Assembly: GCA_049688595.1 (NCBI GenBank)
Contig: JBAVLA010000263.1
Location: 1-14,697, forward strand
Direction: 5' to 3'
DNA from: Prado023 sp049688595
Lineage (GTDB): Bacteria > Actinomycetota > Actinomycetes > S36-B12 > CAIYMF01
Length of the DNA: 14,697 bases
A program made the position numbers and the translations under genes. Shown here in pieces: positions 1 to 6,667 of this stretch. The stretch's first letter is position 1. Each line of letters begins with the position of its first letter. The notes beneath the pieces were generated by a model. It had not been told where the DNA came from and did no database searches. It saw only the letters and a program-made list of their open reading frames with translations.

Positions 1-50
1 ATCCACAGCCGACTCGCGCTCGAGTCTGGTCGACCGCGGGCACGATCCAG

Positions 51-90
51 AGCACGGTCACCCACGGCGGAGCACGGTCACCCACGGCGC
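51..90. repeat. 20-bp tandem direct repeat, two copies
   Basis: The unit AGCACGGTCACCCACGGCGG at 51-70 is followed directly by a second copy at 71-90 that differs only in its last base. It lies in the non-coding left end, immediately before the hairpin at 90-125. It could be a binding site or a simple slippage duplication; nothing in the sequence decides between them. Confidence 0.8.
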
Positions 91-125
91 ACTCCTGATG
101 GCCCGCTTCGGCGTGATCAGGAGTG
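90..125. other. Perfect inverted repeat (10-bp arms), possible terminator stem
   Basis: CACTCCTGAT at 90-99 pairs perfectly with ATCAGGAGTG at 116-125, leaving a 16-base GC-rich loop that can itself form a short GCC/GGC stem. It lies about 100 bases beyond the stop codon of the leftward family 4 glycosyltransferase gene, so it could end that transcript, or one from a gene outside the window. No T-tract follows on either strand, so a standard intrinsic terminator is not shown; an operator is an alternative. Apart from this hairpin and the adjacent tandem repeat, I see no gene in 1-227. Confidence 0.5.
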
Positions 126-227
126 ACAGTGACCAAGCGCGATCAGGTCGAGCAGACCACGGATGTGCTGGGGGCAAGGGCAGGATGGCAGGATCGGAGC
201 ACGAGCCCCGGTCTGCAGGTGGGCGGG

Positions 228-1250
228 TCAGCGCCCCCGGAACCCAGCCAGGACCCGCTCGTAGAACTCGACGTGCCGAAGGGCGACGTTCGACGGATCC
301 GTGACCGCCGCGGTCTCCCGGCTCATCTCCAGGCGCCGCTGCACCGGCCAGTGCGTCGTCAGGACCTCACGCATGGCTTGCTCGAGGGCGTCGACGTCAC
401 CGGGAGGGACCAGCCGGCCCCATTCCCTGACCTGGCCGGCGATGCCACCGACGTCCGAGGCCACGACCGGGGTGCCAGCCATGAGCGACTCGAACACCAC
501 GCTGGGCAGGGACTCGCCCATGCTGGGCAGCACAAGCGCACCGGTCCCGAGGAGCTCGGCGGTGACAGCGGCCGCGTCGAGCTTGCCGAGGAAGCGAACG
601 CGATCGGCGATCCCGAGCTGCTCGACCCGCTGACGCAGCTCGGCCAGAATCTCCTCGCGGTGGTAGATGAAGGACAGGGTCCCGAGGTCCTCGGGAAGGC
701 GCGAGTAGGCGTCCACCAGGCCCATCACGCCCTTGAGCGGGATCAGCTGGCCGACGAACAGCAGACCGGGCTGCTTGGCAGGACGCGCTTGGATCCTGCT
801 GGGGTCGACCACGAAGTCGCGCGAGACGGCGTTACCGATCGCCATGGACGGCTTGCCCGCCAAGGCGCGCCGCTGGTTGAGTATCTCCCGCTCGCGCTGG
901 CTCAGGCACACGATCCCGTCGGCGCCCCGCGTGAAGATGCGCACGCCCGCCATCTCTCGGACGTCCCACGCCGTCCGCATCGTCGACCAGCCCAAGTAGG
1001 ACAGGTACGAGTGGCTCGTGTACACGACGGGGCAGCGCCGTCGGGGGTTCACCACGCGCCACATGGAGGCGATGGCGCGGTGGTGGATGTGGCAGATGTC
1101 GAAGCCCTCGTCGGACATCCTCGACTCGTGCCCTACCGCGACGACCTCATGCCCCAGCTCGCGGAGCGCATCGGCCAGCTGCACCTCGACTGGACGGTTC
1201 TCCACCCCAGCCCGCCATGAGAAGTTGCTGGCGACGAACAGGATCCTCAT
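228..1250 (-). CDS. Glycosyltransferase family 4 (GT-B fold)
   Basis: A 340-residue cytoplasmic or membrane-associated glycosyltransferase that should move a sugar from a nucleotide donor to the growing lipid-linked oligosaccharide. The N-terminal acceptor half starts with MRILFVASNFSWRAGVENR, the usual first strand and loop of the fold. The C-terminal donor-binding half opens with FVGQLIPLKGV (residues 165-175) and carries the retaining-GT4 E-x7-E signature as GESLPSVVFE (E246 and E254), followed by MAGTPVVASDVGG. The length is normal for the family. The ATG start has a GGGAG ribosome site six bases upstream, placed in the 10-base gap after the upstream glycosyltransferase 2 stop, so the two are probably co-transcribed. 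It is the last gene of the leftward set. Donor and acceptor cannot be read from the sequence. Confidence 0.93.
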   Translation of the reverse strand: MRILFVASNFSWRAGVENRPVEVQLADALRELGHEVVAVGHESRMSDEGFDICHIHHRAIASMWRVVNPRRRCPVVYTSHSYLSYLGWSTMRTAWDVREMAGVRIFTRGADGIVCLSQREREILNQRRALAGKPSMAIGNAVSRDFVVDPSRIQARPAKQPGLLFVGQLIPLKGVMGLVDAYSRLPEDLGTLSFIYHREEILAELRQRVEQLGIADRVRFLGKLDAAAVTAELLGTGALVLPSMGESLPSVVFESLMAGTPVVASDVGGIAGQVREWGRLVPPGDVDALEQAMREVLTTHWPVQRRLEMSRETAAVTDPSNVALRHVEFYERVLAGFRGR

Positions 1251-1260
1251 TCGAACTCCC

Positions 1261-2049
1261 TCAGCCGATCCGGCCCTTGATGCGGTTCCACGCCACCCAT
1301 GTCGCCTGCCGCAGGCGTGCGCTCAGCACGCTCTCGCCGCGTGACTGCGCCAAGTCGACACGGGCGTGCCGGATTGCCTCGACCGTCTCCGGCGCGTATG
1401 TGACCGACGCCGTGACCTGCCCTCCGTGCACGCGGTACTGCAGCAGGGGCTGGCCGATGTCGTGGATCTCGCCGGTCCGCCCCAGGCGCAGCCAGAGCTC
1501 GTAGTCCTCGGCGTGCCGTGCCCTGCTCGAGTACCCGCCCGCGTCCACCACCGCCTGGCGACGCATCATCACCGACGGGTGGACGATGGGGCAGCGCCAC
1601 CGCAGCTGGCGGGTCACCGGCCCTGTGCGCGTGGCCGCGCGCATCCCCGAGGGAGCGCCGTTCTCGTCGATGACTTCCGCGCCGGTGCCCACGGCCACGC
1701 ACTCCGGGTGCGCTGCCAGGTAGGCCGCCTGCACGGCGAGCCGGTCGGGCTTGCACACGTCGTCGGCATCGAGCCTGGCGACGAACTCGGCGTCGCTGGC
1801 CTGCAGGCCGCGGTTGAGCACGGTGACCAAGCCCGAGAAGGCGGGCAGCACTTCGACGCGGATCCGTTCCTCGCCAAGGGCGTGGCAGGCATCCTGCACC
1901 TCCTGCGAGAACCCGTCCATGACCACCAGCAGCGACCAGTCGTCGTAGGTCTGGTCGACGACCGACTGCAGAGCCTTCCCCAACCACGGCGCCGGCGACC
2001 GCACCGGCATGAGCACGTCGACCCGCGCGGGCCGTCGGGCGTCAGTCAT
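1261..2049 (-). CDS. Glycosyltransferase family 2 (GT-A fold)
   Basis: A 262-residue inverting-type glycosyltransferase. VDVLMPVRSPAPWLGKALQS (residues 10-29) is the family 2 N-terminal nucleotide-binding strand and loop. RLDADD carries the metal-binding DxD motif at residues 94-96. HPSVMMRR (157-164) and AEDYELWLRL (180-189, with the acidic ED pair that usually supplies the catalytic base) complete the pattern. There are no membrane helices, so it probably acts at the inner face of the membrane. The ATG has a GGGAGGA site about 11 bases upstream, rather far but the best available. The gene lies 47 bases after the CgeB-like gene and 10 bases before the family 4 gene. The exact sugar is unknown; similar proteins are often rhamnosyl-, glucosyl- or galactosyltransferases in O-antigen and capsule loci. 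Confidence 0.93.
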   Translation of the reverse strand: MTDARRPARVDVLMPVRSPAPWLGKALQSVVDQTYDDWSLLVVMDGFSQEVQDACHALGEERIRVEVLPAFSGLVTVLNRGLQASDAEFVARLDADDVCKPDRLAVQAAYLAAHPECVAVGTGAEVIDENGAPSGMRAATRTGPVTRQLRWRCPIVHPSVMMRRQAVVDAGGYSSRARHAEDYELWLRLGRTGEIHDIGQPLLQYRVHGGQVTASVTYAPETVEAIRHARVDLAQSRGESVLSARLRQATWVAWNRIKGRIG

Positions 2050-2096
2050 GGACGTTCACATCCTCCCTGCACGGAAACGGGTACCGGCGAGTCGGG

Positions 2097-3146
2097 TCAC
2101 TCACGCGGCCGGGTCTGGCCGGGGAGCATCAGGTAGTCGCCGGCGTCCGCGAGGTTGCCCAAGGTCAGGTCCTGGCCCAGCACGTTCGAGATCTGGACGA
2201 TCCGGGCAGCGAACGAGTGCCGCCTCCGGTAGAAGTCGTGCACGGCCGCACGGTCCTCATCCGCAGGCGGCTCGGCCACCATGGCGACGACGGTTTCGAT
2301 GTCTGAGGCACTCGCGATGGACTCAGAGTAGAACCGCACGGTCGGGTCGAGGTCGCCGCGGCCCAGCCATCCCATATCGCTCACCTGGGTCAGGCCCACC
2401 ATGCCCATGTCGAACGAGCGCTCGTTGAGCTCCCGGCCGAAGTGGAGGACGTTCTGGGTGTTGAACCCGATCTCGCACCGGTCGTACAGGCCGTGGAGCT
2501 GCGTGGGGGCGATCCGCCGGTTGACCTCCGGACCGTAGAGCTCGTAGCGCCACCCGCGCCGGTCGCTGATCTCAGCGAGCTGGGCGACCAGCGGCCGACG
2601 TGCGAGCTGGCCGACGAAGCACCACCGCAGGTCCTTCGGCGCGCCGCTTGGGCGGAACCGCTCGGGGTCGGCCGCGAACGGCAGGTACATCAGCGGTGCG
2701 CCGACCTTTGCCCAGAACTGCGGTGATCCGTAGGTGGAGTACCGGTGCCCGGCGCGAGTGATCAGCTCGAGCACATACTGCTTGGACACCATGTCGGCAA
2801 CGCCGAACGGCCGCCGGATCGGGAATGGGGGGTCGTCGGAGTAGGAGAAGCTCGTGGTGGCCAGGGCGATCCGGTCGCCGTACCGCACATAGTGCCGGCA
2901 GTCCCCCCCGGCGCCATTCATCGCGATGAGCGTCTGCGATGCCGAGACCGCACGCAGCGCCGACTCGGGGATGGTGCCGTTCCAGATGATCAGGTCGTAG
3001 TCGGCAAGGCGCGCAGTGGGCGCGTCCTCCTCGGAGAGGTGCTCGACCTGCCATCCGCAGCGACTGAGCATGGCAGGGTATCCGATGTGCGGCAGGGCCA
3101 GGTGGCTACCCAGCCCGATGCCTGCGTACAGCGCCCTCGAAGCCAT
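2097..3146 (-). CDS. CgeB-like glycosyltransferase (Glyco_trans_1_2 type)
   Basis: A 349-residue protein whose C-terminal half resembles the spore-maturation CgeB / Glyco_trans_1_2 group of GT-B enzymes. It shows LPFAADPERF (155-164), FVGQLARRP (177-185), YELYGPEVN (201-209) and LNERSFDMGMVG (240-251), the last being the usual donor-site segment of this group. The N-terminal half is a weakly conserved GT-B acceptor domain with IIWNGTIPESAL (53-64). I chose ATG 3146 because GGGGAG sits eight bases upstream; an in-frame ATG at 3152 is too close to that site, and a TTG at 3167 is less likely. It lies in the leftward set of sugar-transfer genes, so transfer of one residue of the repeat unit is the simplest role. 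The substrate is unknown. Confidence 0.82.
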   Translation of the reverse strand: MASRALYAGIGLGSHLALPHIGYPAMLSRCGWQVEHLSEEDAPTARLADYDLIIWNGTIPESALRAVSASQTLIAMNGAGGDCRHYVRYGDRIALATTSFSYSDDPPFPIRRPFGVADMVSKQYVLELITRAGHRYSTYGSPQFWAKVGAPLMYLPFAADPERFRPSGAPKDLRWCFVGQLARRPLVAQLAEISDRRGWRYELYGPEVNRRIAPTQLHGLYDRCEIGFNTQNVLHFGRELNERSFDMGMVGLTQVSDMGWLGRGDLDPTVRFYSESIASASDIETVVAMVAEPPADEDRAAVHDFYRRRHSFAARIVQISNVLGQDLTLGNLADAGDYLMLPGQTRPRE

Positions 3147-3181
3147 GGGCATATCTCCCCGATCCAAGTCGACTCTACGTA

Positions 3182-3208
3182 TCAGACAGGGTTAAGGATA
3201 CTGCCTGA
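3182..3208 (-). promoter_or_regulatory. Imperfect inverted repeat with a possible -10 box before the CgeB-like gene
   Basis: Between the glycosidase-like gene and the CgeB-like gene lies an imperfect inverted repeat, TCAGACAG (3182-3189) and CTGCCTGA (3201-3208), 7 of 8 positions matching with an 11-base spacer. In RNA read leftward the mismatch becomes a G-U pair. The spacer contains TATCCT (3200 to 3195, minus strand), which fits an actinobacterial -10 box about 49 bases before the ATG. No convincing -35 is present. It could be an internal promoter with an operator, or just a weak RNA stem in the intergenic leader. Confidence 0.3.
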
Positions 3209-3228
3209 AACGGACAGCTCGATCAGCC

Positions 3229-5283
3229 TCAGGAGCGAACAGCGACCACCCTGACGCCGTAGGCCGGGACGGTCACACGGACTCGCGTGGCATCACCTTC
3301 GAGGCGCGCAGGCAGGTCCTTGTCCGTGACCCACTCGGACGCCCGGCCCGCACTTCCCTCAACGTCGACGGAGCCCACCCAGGCCGTGCCCGCGTTGTTC
3401 ACCAGCGTGACCACCGTGTCAGCGCCCACCCTGCTGATCAGGTACTCGACGGGCGGGCCGTCGACCGACACCGGGCTCTTCTCGGCCTGCAGCTCGTCCA
3501 GCAGCCAGGTACCCATGCGCAGCAGGGCCGTGCCTCCCTGGCCGGTGAGGTAATGGGGGGTGGCCAGGTAGACCCGGCCGGCCCCGACGGAGTTCCGGGT
3601 GATGAGCGGCTCCCCCGACTCTGTCCTGGCCACGACCGTGGCCGTGGTGGGCGTGACGACCTCGAACCGGAACCGGTCCTCCGCGAGGCGGCTGCCGTCA
3701 GGGACGATCGCGCTGTCGGCCTCGCCCGTCCGGCCGGTGCGCGTGACACCGGCCAGCGCCTGCGCGCTCTCCGACATCTGGGAGGAGCTGAGCACCAGGG
3801 TTCCCCCGGCTCGGACGTAGGCGCCAAGCTTGACCGTCAGGTCGTCGGGCAGGTTGCCCGGCGTCGACAGGACGATCGACGGATACCGCTCGAGCGCCTC
3901 GGCGGGGGCCCGGTCGGTGATCACGTCGATGGTCTGGCCCCACCGAGCGGTGCCCATGGGCTCCCAGGGCCGGGGATCGGCACCGGCTGCGAGGGCATCC
4001 CGGTACGCCTGCGTGGTGGCCTCGACATCGACCTGCTCGTCTGCGGTGTATCGGACCCAGGGTGCTCCGGGCGGGATCGTCCCCCAGGTCCGGTGCCCGG
4101 GAAAGGCGACGTCGAGCAGGTGGGTCAGCTCCCTGTCACCCGGGCCGTGCTCGAACGCCCCGTACCAGGAGCGCTTGGCCTGGTTGTACTGGCCGTACCG
4201 CGGCTCGTACCCGGATTCGTGCTGCTGGAGGAAGGCCATCGTGACCACCGGCGTGCGCGCGCCTGGGTGGCGGACGAGGGCGAACCGGTTGAAGCTGCGC
4301 AGCGCCCGGCCCAGCGGCGAGAGGGCCTCCAGGTCCCCGCTCGGGTCATACAGCTGCGAGGCCTCCATCAGCACGACGTGGGCTCCCGAGCCCAGTGCCA
4401 TGTACAGGTGGCGACTCACCATGCTCGGCGACCACCCAGCCAGGAGCGTCCCGTCATGGTCGAAGGAACTGGCGCCATCGTTCCAGTAACGCCACGTCGA
4501 GATGTCGATCCCCCAGTCACGCCCGTTCTGGACCGCCGCCCCCCTGGCCAGGGCGATCCCCGGGCTGATCCCGCTGACCTCGTCGTTGTTGCGCTCCAGC
4601 AGCACGGTGTCGACGCCGAGGTCATAGGCGTACTGGGGGCAGAAGGCGAACACGCACACGGCGATCGTGCGGTAGCCGCGCGCGGCGACGGACTTGGCAA
4701 GCTCACCCCGCAGTCCCTTGGTCTCCCAGTAGTAGTCCATCCACCCCCGGAGCGCCTCGGCCGGGTTCCCACTCGGCTCGGGCCGCCCCTCAGCCCAGCA
4801 TCCGCCCATCTGATCGAACTCGGGCAGGATGAGCCGCCACAACTCGTCTCGCTGCGGGGCACCGAGGCTGGTGAGCACATCGCGGGCCACCTCGTCCGAC
4901 CCCGTGGGGTAGCCGGCGACCTCGTCCGACCCCGCGGGCTCACATACGGCCACGTCGGCGGACTCCGGCGCCGAGTACAGCGCGAAGGGCCCGCGGTGAT
5001 CCTCCAACCAGGTCCGCTCCGCAGGTGTCACGTCCGTGTCGAACGTCACGCCGTTGCCCAGCCCCTTGTCCAAGTTGCGCTCAGCGGCCACCGCCCCCTC
5101 GGGCAGCACCTGAGTGAGCACGACGATCTCCTCAGGCGTGGTCGCGTGCGACGGGCCTGCACTCGTCGTGGTGGGGCCGCTGGCGGACCCGCTCGGCCCA
5201 GCCTGCTGGCCCGTCGCGCCTCCCCAAGTGCACGCGGTGCAGGCGAGCGCCACCACGACGGCAGCAGCCAACCGACTGAGCAT
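3229..5283 (-). CDS. Exported glycoside hydrolase-like protein, putative lipoprotein
   Basis: A 684-residue secreted protein. Residues 1-18 form a signal peptide, MLSRLAAAVVVALACTAC, with cysteines at 15 and 18 that give only a near-match to a lipobox, so lipid anchoring is likely but unproven. A Ser/Thr/Gly/Pro-rich linker (about 21-50) follows. Residues about 180-400 look like a TIM-barrel glycosidase, with YDLGVDTVLLERNNDE (220-235), WGIDISTWRYW (257-267) and HVVLMEASQLYD (302-313). Residues 467-502 resemble the glutaminase-like domain of family 42 beta-galactosidases (LGAYVRAGGTLVLSSSQM), and 611-684 look like a beta-sandwich. The ATG at 5283 is preceded by GGGGGGAAGG; an in-frame ATG at 5331 would add 16 residues. 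A role in trimming or releasing the polysaccharide is inferred from context. The precise family is uncertain. Confidence 0.62.
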   Translation of the reverse strand: MLSRLAAAVVVALACTACTWGGATGQQAGPSGSASGPTTTSAGPSHATTPEEIVVLTQVLPEGAVAAERNLDKGLGNGVTFDTDVTPAERTWLEDHRGPFALYSAPESADVAVCEPAGSDEVAGYPTGSDEVARDVLTSLGAPQRDELWRLILPEFDQMGGCWAEGRPEPSGNPAEALRGWMDYYWETKGLRGELAKSVAARGYRTIAVCVFAFCPQYAYDLGVDTVLLERNNDEVSGISPGIALARGAAVQNGRDWGIDISTWRYWNDGASSFDHDGTLLAGWSPSMVSRHLYMALGSGAHVVLMEASQLYDPSGDLEALSPLGRALRSFNRFALVRHPGARTPVVTMAFLQQHESGYEPRYGQYNQAKRSWYGAFEHGPGDRELTHLLDVAFPGHRTWGTIPPGAPWVRYTADEQVDVEATTQAYRDALAAGADPRPWEPMGTARWGQTIDVITDRAPAEALERYPSIVLSTPGNLPDDLTVKLGAYVRAGGTLVLSSSQMSESAQALAGVTRTGRTGEADSAIVPDGSRLAEDRFRFEVVTPTTATVVARTESGEPLITRNSVGAGRVYLATPHYLTGQGGTALLRMGTWLLDELQAEKSPVSVDGPPVEYLISRVGADTVVTLVNNAGTAWVGSVDVEGSAGRASEWVTDKDLPARLEGDATRVRVTVPAYGVRVVAVRS
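4867..4947. repeat. Short internal duplication encoding GSDEVA twice
   Basis: Within the exported protein, residues 118-123 and 128-133 are both GSDEVA, and the DNA repeats a block of about 20 bases (ACCTCGTCCGACCCCG-like) with a 30-base period. It sits upstream of the predicted barrel domain. It looks like a recent small in-frame duplication; a function is not evident. Confidence 0.55.
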
Positions 5284-5290
5284 GTGCCTT

Positions 5291-5327
5291 CCCCCCACTC
5301 CCCGAACCCCCGGTACTCCCCGAACCC
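5291..5327 (-). promoter_or_regulatory. Repeated G-rich leader with G-quadruplex pattern before the glycosidase-like gene
   Basis: On the minus (message) strand the 5' leader contains two direct copies of GGGTTCGGGGAGT (plus-strand ACTCCCCGAACCC at 5297-5309 and 5315-5327; 18-base period). It forms five G-runs of at least three, separated by loops of 3, 6, 3 and 3 bases. That satisfies the canonical G-quadruplex pattern and ends directly at the ribosome site before ATG 5283. Folding in the message could hide the ribosome site. High GC raises the chance of such patterns, so the function is inference. Confidence 0.45.
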
Positions 5328-5339
5328 ACATTCATCACG

Positions 5340-5345
5340 ATCGTA
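5340..5345 (-). promoter_or_regulatory. Possible -10 box for the leftward operon
   Basis: TACGAT on the minus strand (5345 to 5340) fits the TANNNT -10 consensus. A start about seven bases downstream would give a leader of about 50 bases that contains the G-rich repeats. No clear TTGACA-like -35 is present at 16-18 bases, which is common in high-GC actinobacteria but leaves the call weak. Confidence 0.3.
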
Positions 5346-5456
5346 GCCGCCGGGACCGACACCGGCATCACTGGATATTTCGGGTGAACCGTGCTACAGG
5401 GGGCACACCGACCCGGCTGCGCACTTCGAGAGGCCGGGGAGGCCGCACCTGCGCGG

Positions 5457-5462
5457 TACACT
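5457..5462 (+). promoter_or_regulatory. Possible -10 box for the rightward operon
   Basis: TACACT at 5457-5462 fits TANNNT and sits in the only AT-richer patch (TACACTTAAGAAAACGC) of the divergent region. Transcription would start near 5469, about five bases before the ATG of the small upstream ORF. No -35 match is evident. The control region 5284-5545 otherwise holds the two G-rich leaders. Confidence 0.35.
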
Positions 5463-5474
5463 TAAGAAAACGCT

Positions 5475-5549
5475 ATGGCGCATCTGGGGCCGGGGGGGCT
5501 GGACATGGGAGCCGGGGGGCTGGGTTTGAGTACGCGTGGTGCACCGTGA
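5475..5549 (+). CDS. 24-codon upstream ORF coupled to the first glycosyltransferase
   Basis: ATG at 5475 opens a 24-residue frame ending in TGA at 5547-5549, which overlaps the GTG start of the glycosyltransferase in a GTGA arrangement. The peptide is Gly/Leu-rich with an internal repeat (LGPGGLDMGAGGLG), reflecting the direct repeat CCGGGGGGCTGG in the DNA. No family is recognisable. Because the next gene lacks a strong ribosome site of its own, translation of this ORF could deliver ribosomes to it. It could equally be a chance frame in GC-rich leader DNA; the exact GTGA overlap, which recurs at two later junctions in this operon, is the main support. Confidence 0.4.
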   Translation: MAHLGPGGLDMGAGGLGLSTRGAP

Positions 5550-6667
5550 GCCGATCCGATCGTCGCACGGGCGGGCGGGACGTCGCGTTCGCGACGACCA
5601 TCGCCGACTCGATGGAGTCGTTCGTCGAACCAGTCGCCCAGCGGATGGCTGACATGGGCTACCGCGTGCACCTGATCACCGGGGACCGGCCGACCTCCGC
5701 GAGCTTCGATCATGAGTCGCACGTCATCCCCATGCAGCGCGGGATCTCCGCCACCGACGACACCCGGTCGCTGCGCGCCTGGGTCCATCGCCTGCGCGAC
5801 ATCCGCCCGGGCATGGTCGTCGCCGGCACGCCCAAGGCCTCACTGCTGGGGATGCTGGCGGCCCGCACCGTGGGCGTTCCAGCGCGCGTGTATGTGATGC
5901 ATGGAGCGGTGTGGGACGGGGCGACGGGCACCCGGCGGCGGGTGCTGGAGACCACCGAGCGCATCACCATCCGCGCATCGACCGACCAACTGGCAGTCTC
6001 CGACTCGCTGGCCCGCCTCGTCCACACCCGTGGGCTGGCCCCGCGGATGCCCGACGTCCTGGGATCCGGATCGTTCAGCGGGGTCGACCTGGCCCGATTC
6101 CACCCCGCCGAGGGGGCGCATGCCCCGGCCGGGAGCATCTGCTTCGTCGGGCGGGTCAACCGCGACAAGGGCATCGACGTGCTCATTCGGACGTTCAACC
6201 GCGTGAGCGACCGCGTCGATGCCCACCTGACCGTCGTGGGCGGTCTGGACGAATCGGCGCCGCCGGAAGCGGCCGTCATGGCGCAACTGACCACTCACCC
6301 GGGGATCACCTGGGTCGGGGAGGTCACTGACGTGCCTGCGTACCTGCGGGCCTCCCGAGTCCTGCTGTTCCCCACCAGCCGCGAAGGCCTCGGGCAGGTC
6401 GCCCTGGAGGCGCAGGCGTGCGGGGTCCCGGTCGTCTCCTGGCGCGTGACGGGCGTCGTCGATGCCGTCCGGGACGGCTTCACGGGGACGCTGGTCGGCT
6501 TCGGTGACGAGGCTGGGCTGGCCGAAGCGGTGGTCAGGCTGCTCACCGACGAGGCACACCACCGACGACTGGCAGCCAATGCCAGGCTGTGGACAGCTCA
6601 GCAGTTCGCAAGTGCGACGGTGGCGGCCCGCACGGCCGACTACCTGGCGTCGAGGCTGACCGCGTGA
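5546..6667 (+). CDS. Glycosyltransferase family 4, CapM/PglA-like
   Basis: A 373-residue GT-B glycosyltransferase, the first large gene of the rightward operon. The N-terminal domain begins RDVAFATTIADSMESFVEPV (11-30) and contains VVAGTPKASLLGMLAAR (91-107) and ARVYVMHG (113-120), segments seen in CapM/WbaZ/PglA-like enzymes that extend undecaprenyl-linked sugars early in repeat-unit assembly. The donor half has FVGRVNRDKGIDVLI (200-214), the E-x7-E signature as EGLGQVALE (280-288) and ACGVPVVSW. I start it at GTG 5546, because the same frame upstream only reads antisense of the exported protein and the fold begins at residue 11. Its TGA overlaps the flippase start by four bases (GTGA), indicating coupled translation. 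Sugar specificity is unknown. Confidence 0.9.
   Translation: MSRSDRRTGGRDVAFATTIADSMESFVEPVAQRMADMGYRVHLITGDRPTSASFDHESHVIPMQRGISATDDTRSLRAWVHRLRDIRPGMVVAGTPKASLLGMLAARTVGVPARVYVMHGAVWDGATGTRRRVLETTERITIRASTDQLAVSDSLARLVHTRGLAPRMPDVLGSGSFSGVDLARFHPAEGAHAPAGSICFVGRVNRDKGIDVLIRTFNRVSDRVDAHLTVVGGLDESAPPEAAVMAQLTTHPGITWVGEVTDVPAYLRASRVLLFPTSREGLGQVALEAQACGVPVVSWRVTGVVDAVRDGFTGTLVGFGDEAGLAEAVVRLLTDEAHHRRLAANARLWTAQQFASATVAARTADYLASRLTA

Noticed and set aside
123..1220. Long plus-strand ORF of 365 codons opposite the family 4 glycosyltransferase
   Set aside because: It is the antisense of a gene with clear glycosyltransferase motifs. The peptide is His/Arg/Pro-rich with no recognisable domain, as expected from GC-biased third positions.
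3553..5346. 597-codon plus-strand ORF opposite the exported glycosidase-like gene
   Set aside because: It is Arg/Gly/Pro-rich with no domain, and lies wholly antisense to a gene with a signal peptide and ribosome site.
5114..5545. Upstream extension of the first rightward glycosyltransferase to a 517-residue protein
   Set aside because: The added 144 residues run antisense through the glycosidase-like gene start and the control region, and match no glycosyltransferase N-terminus.
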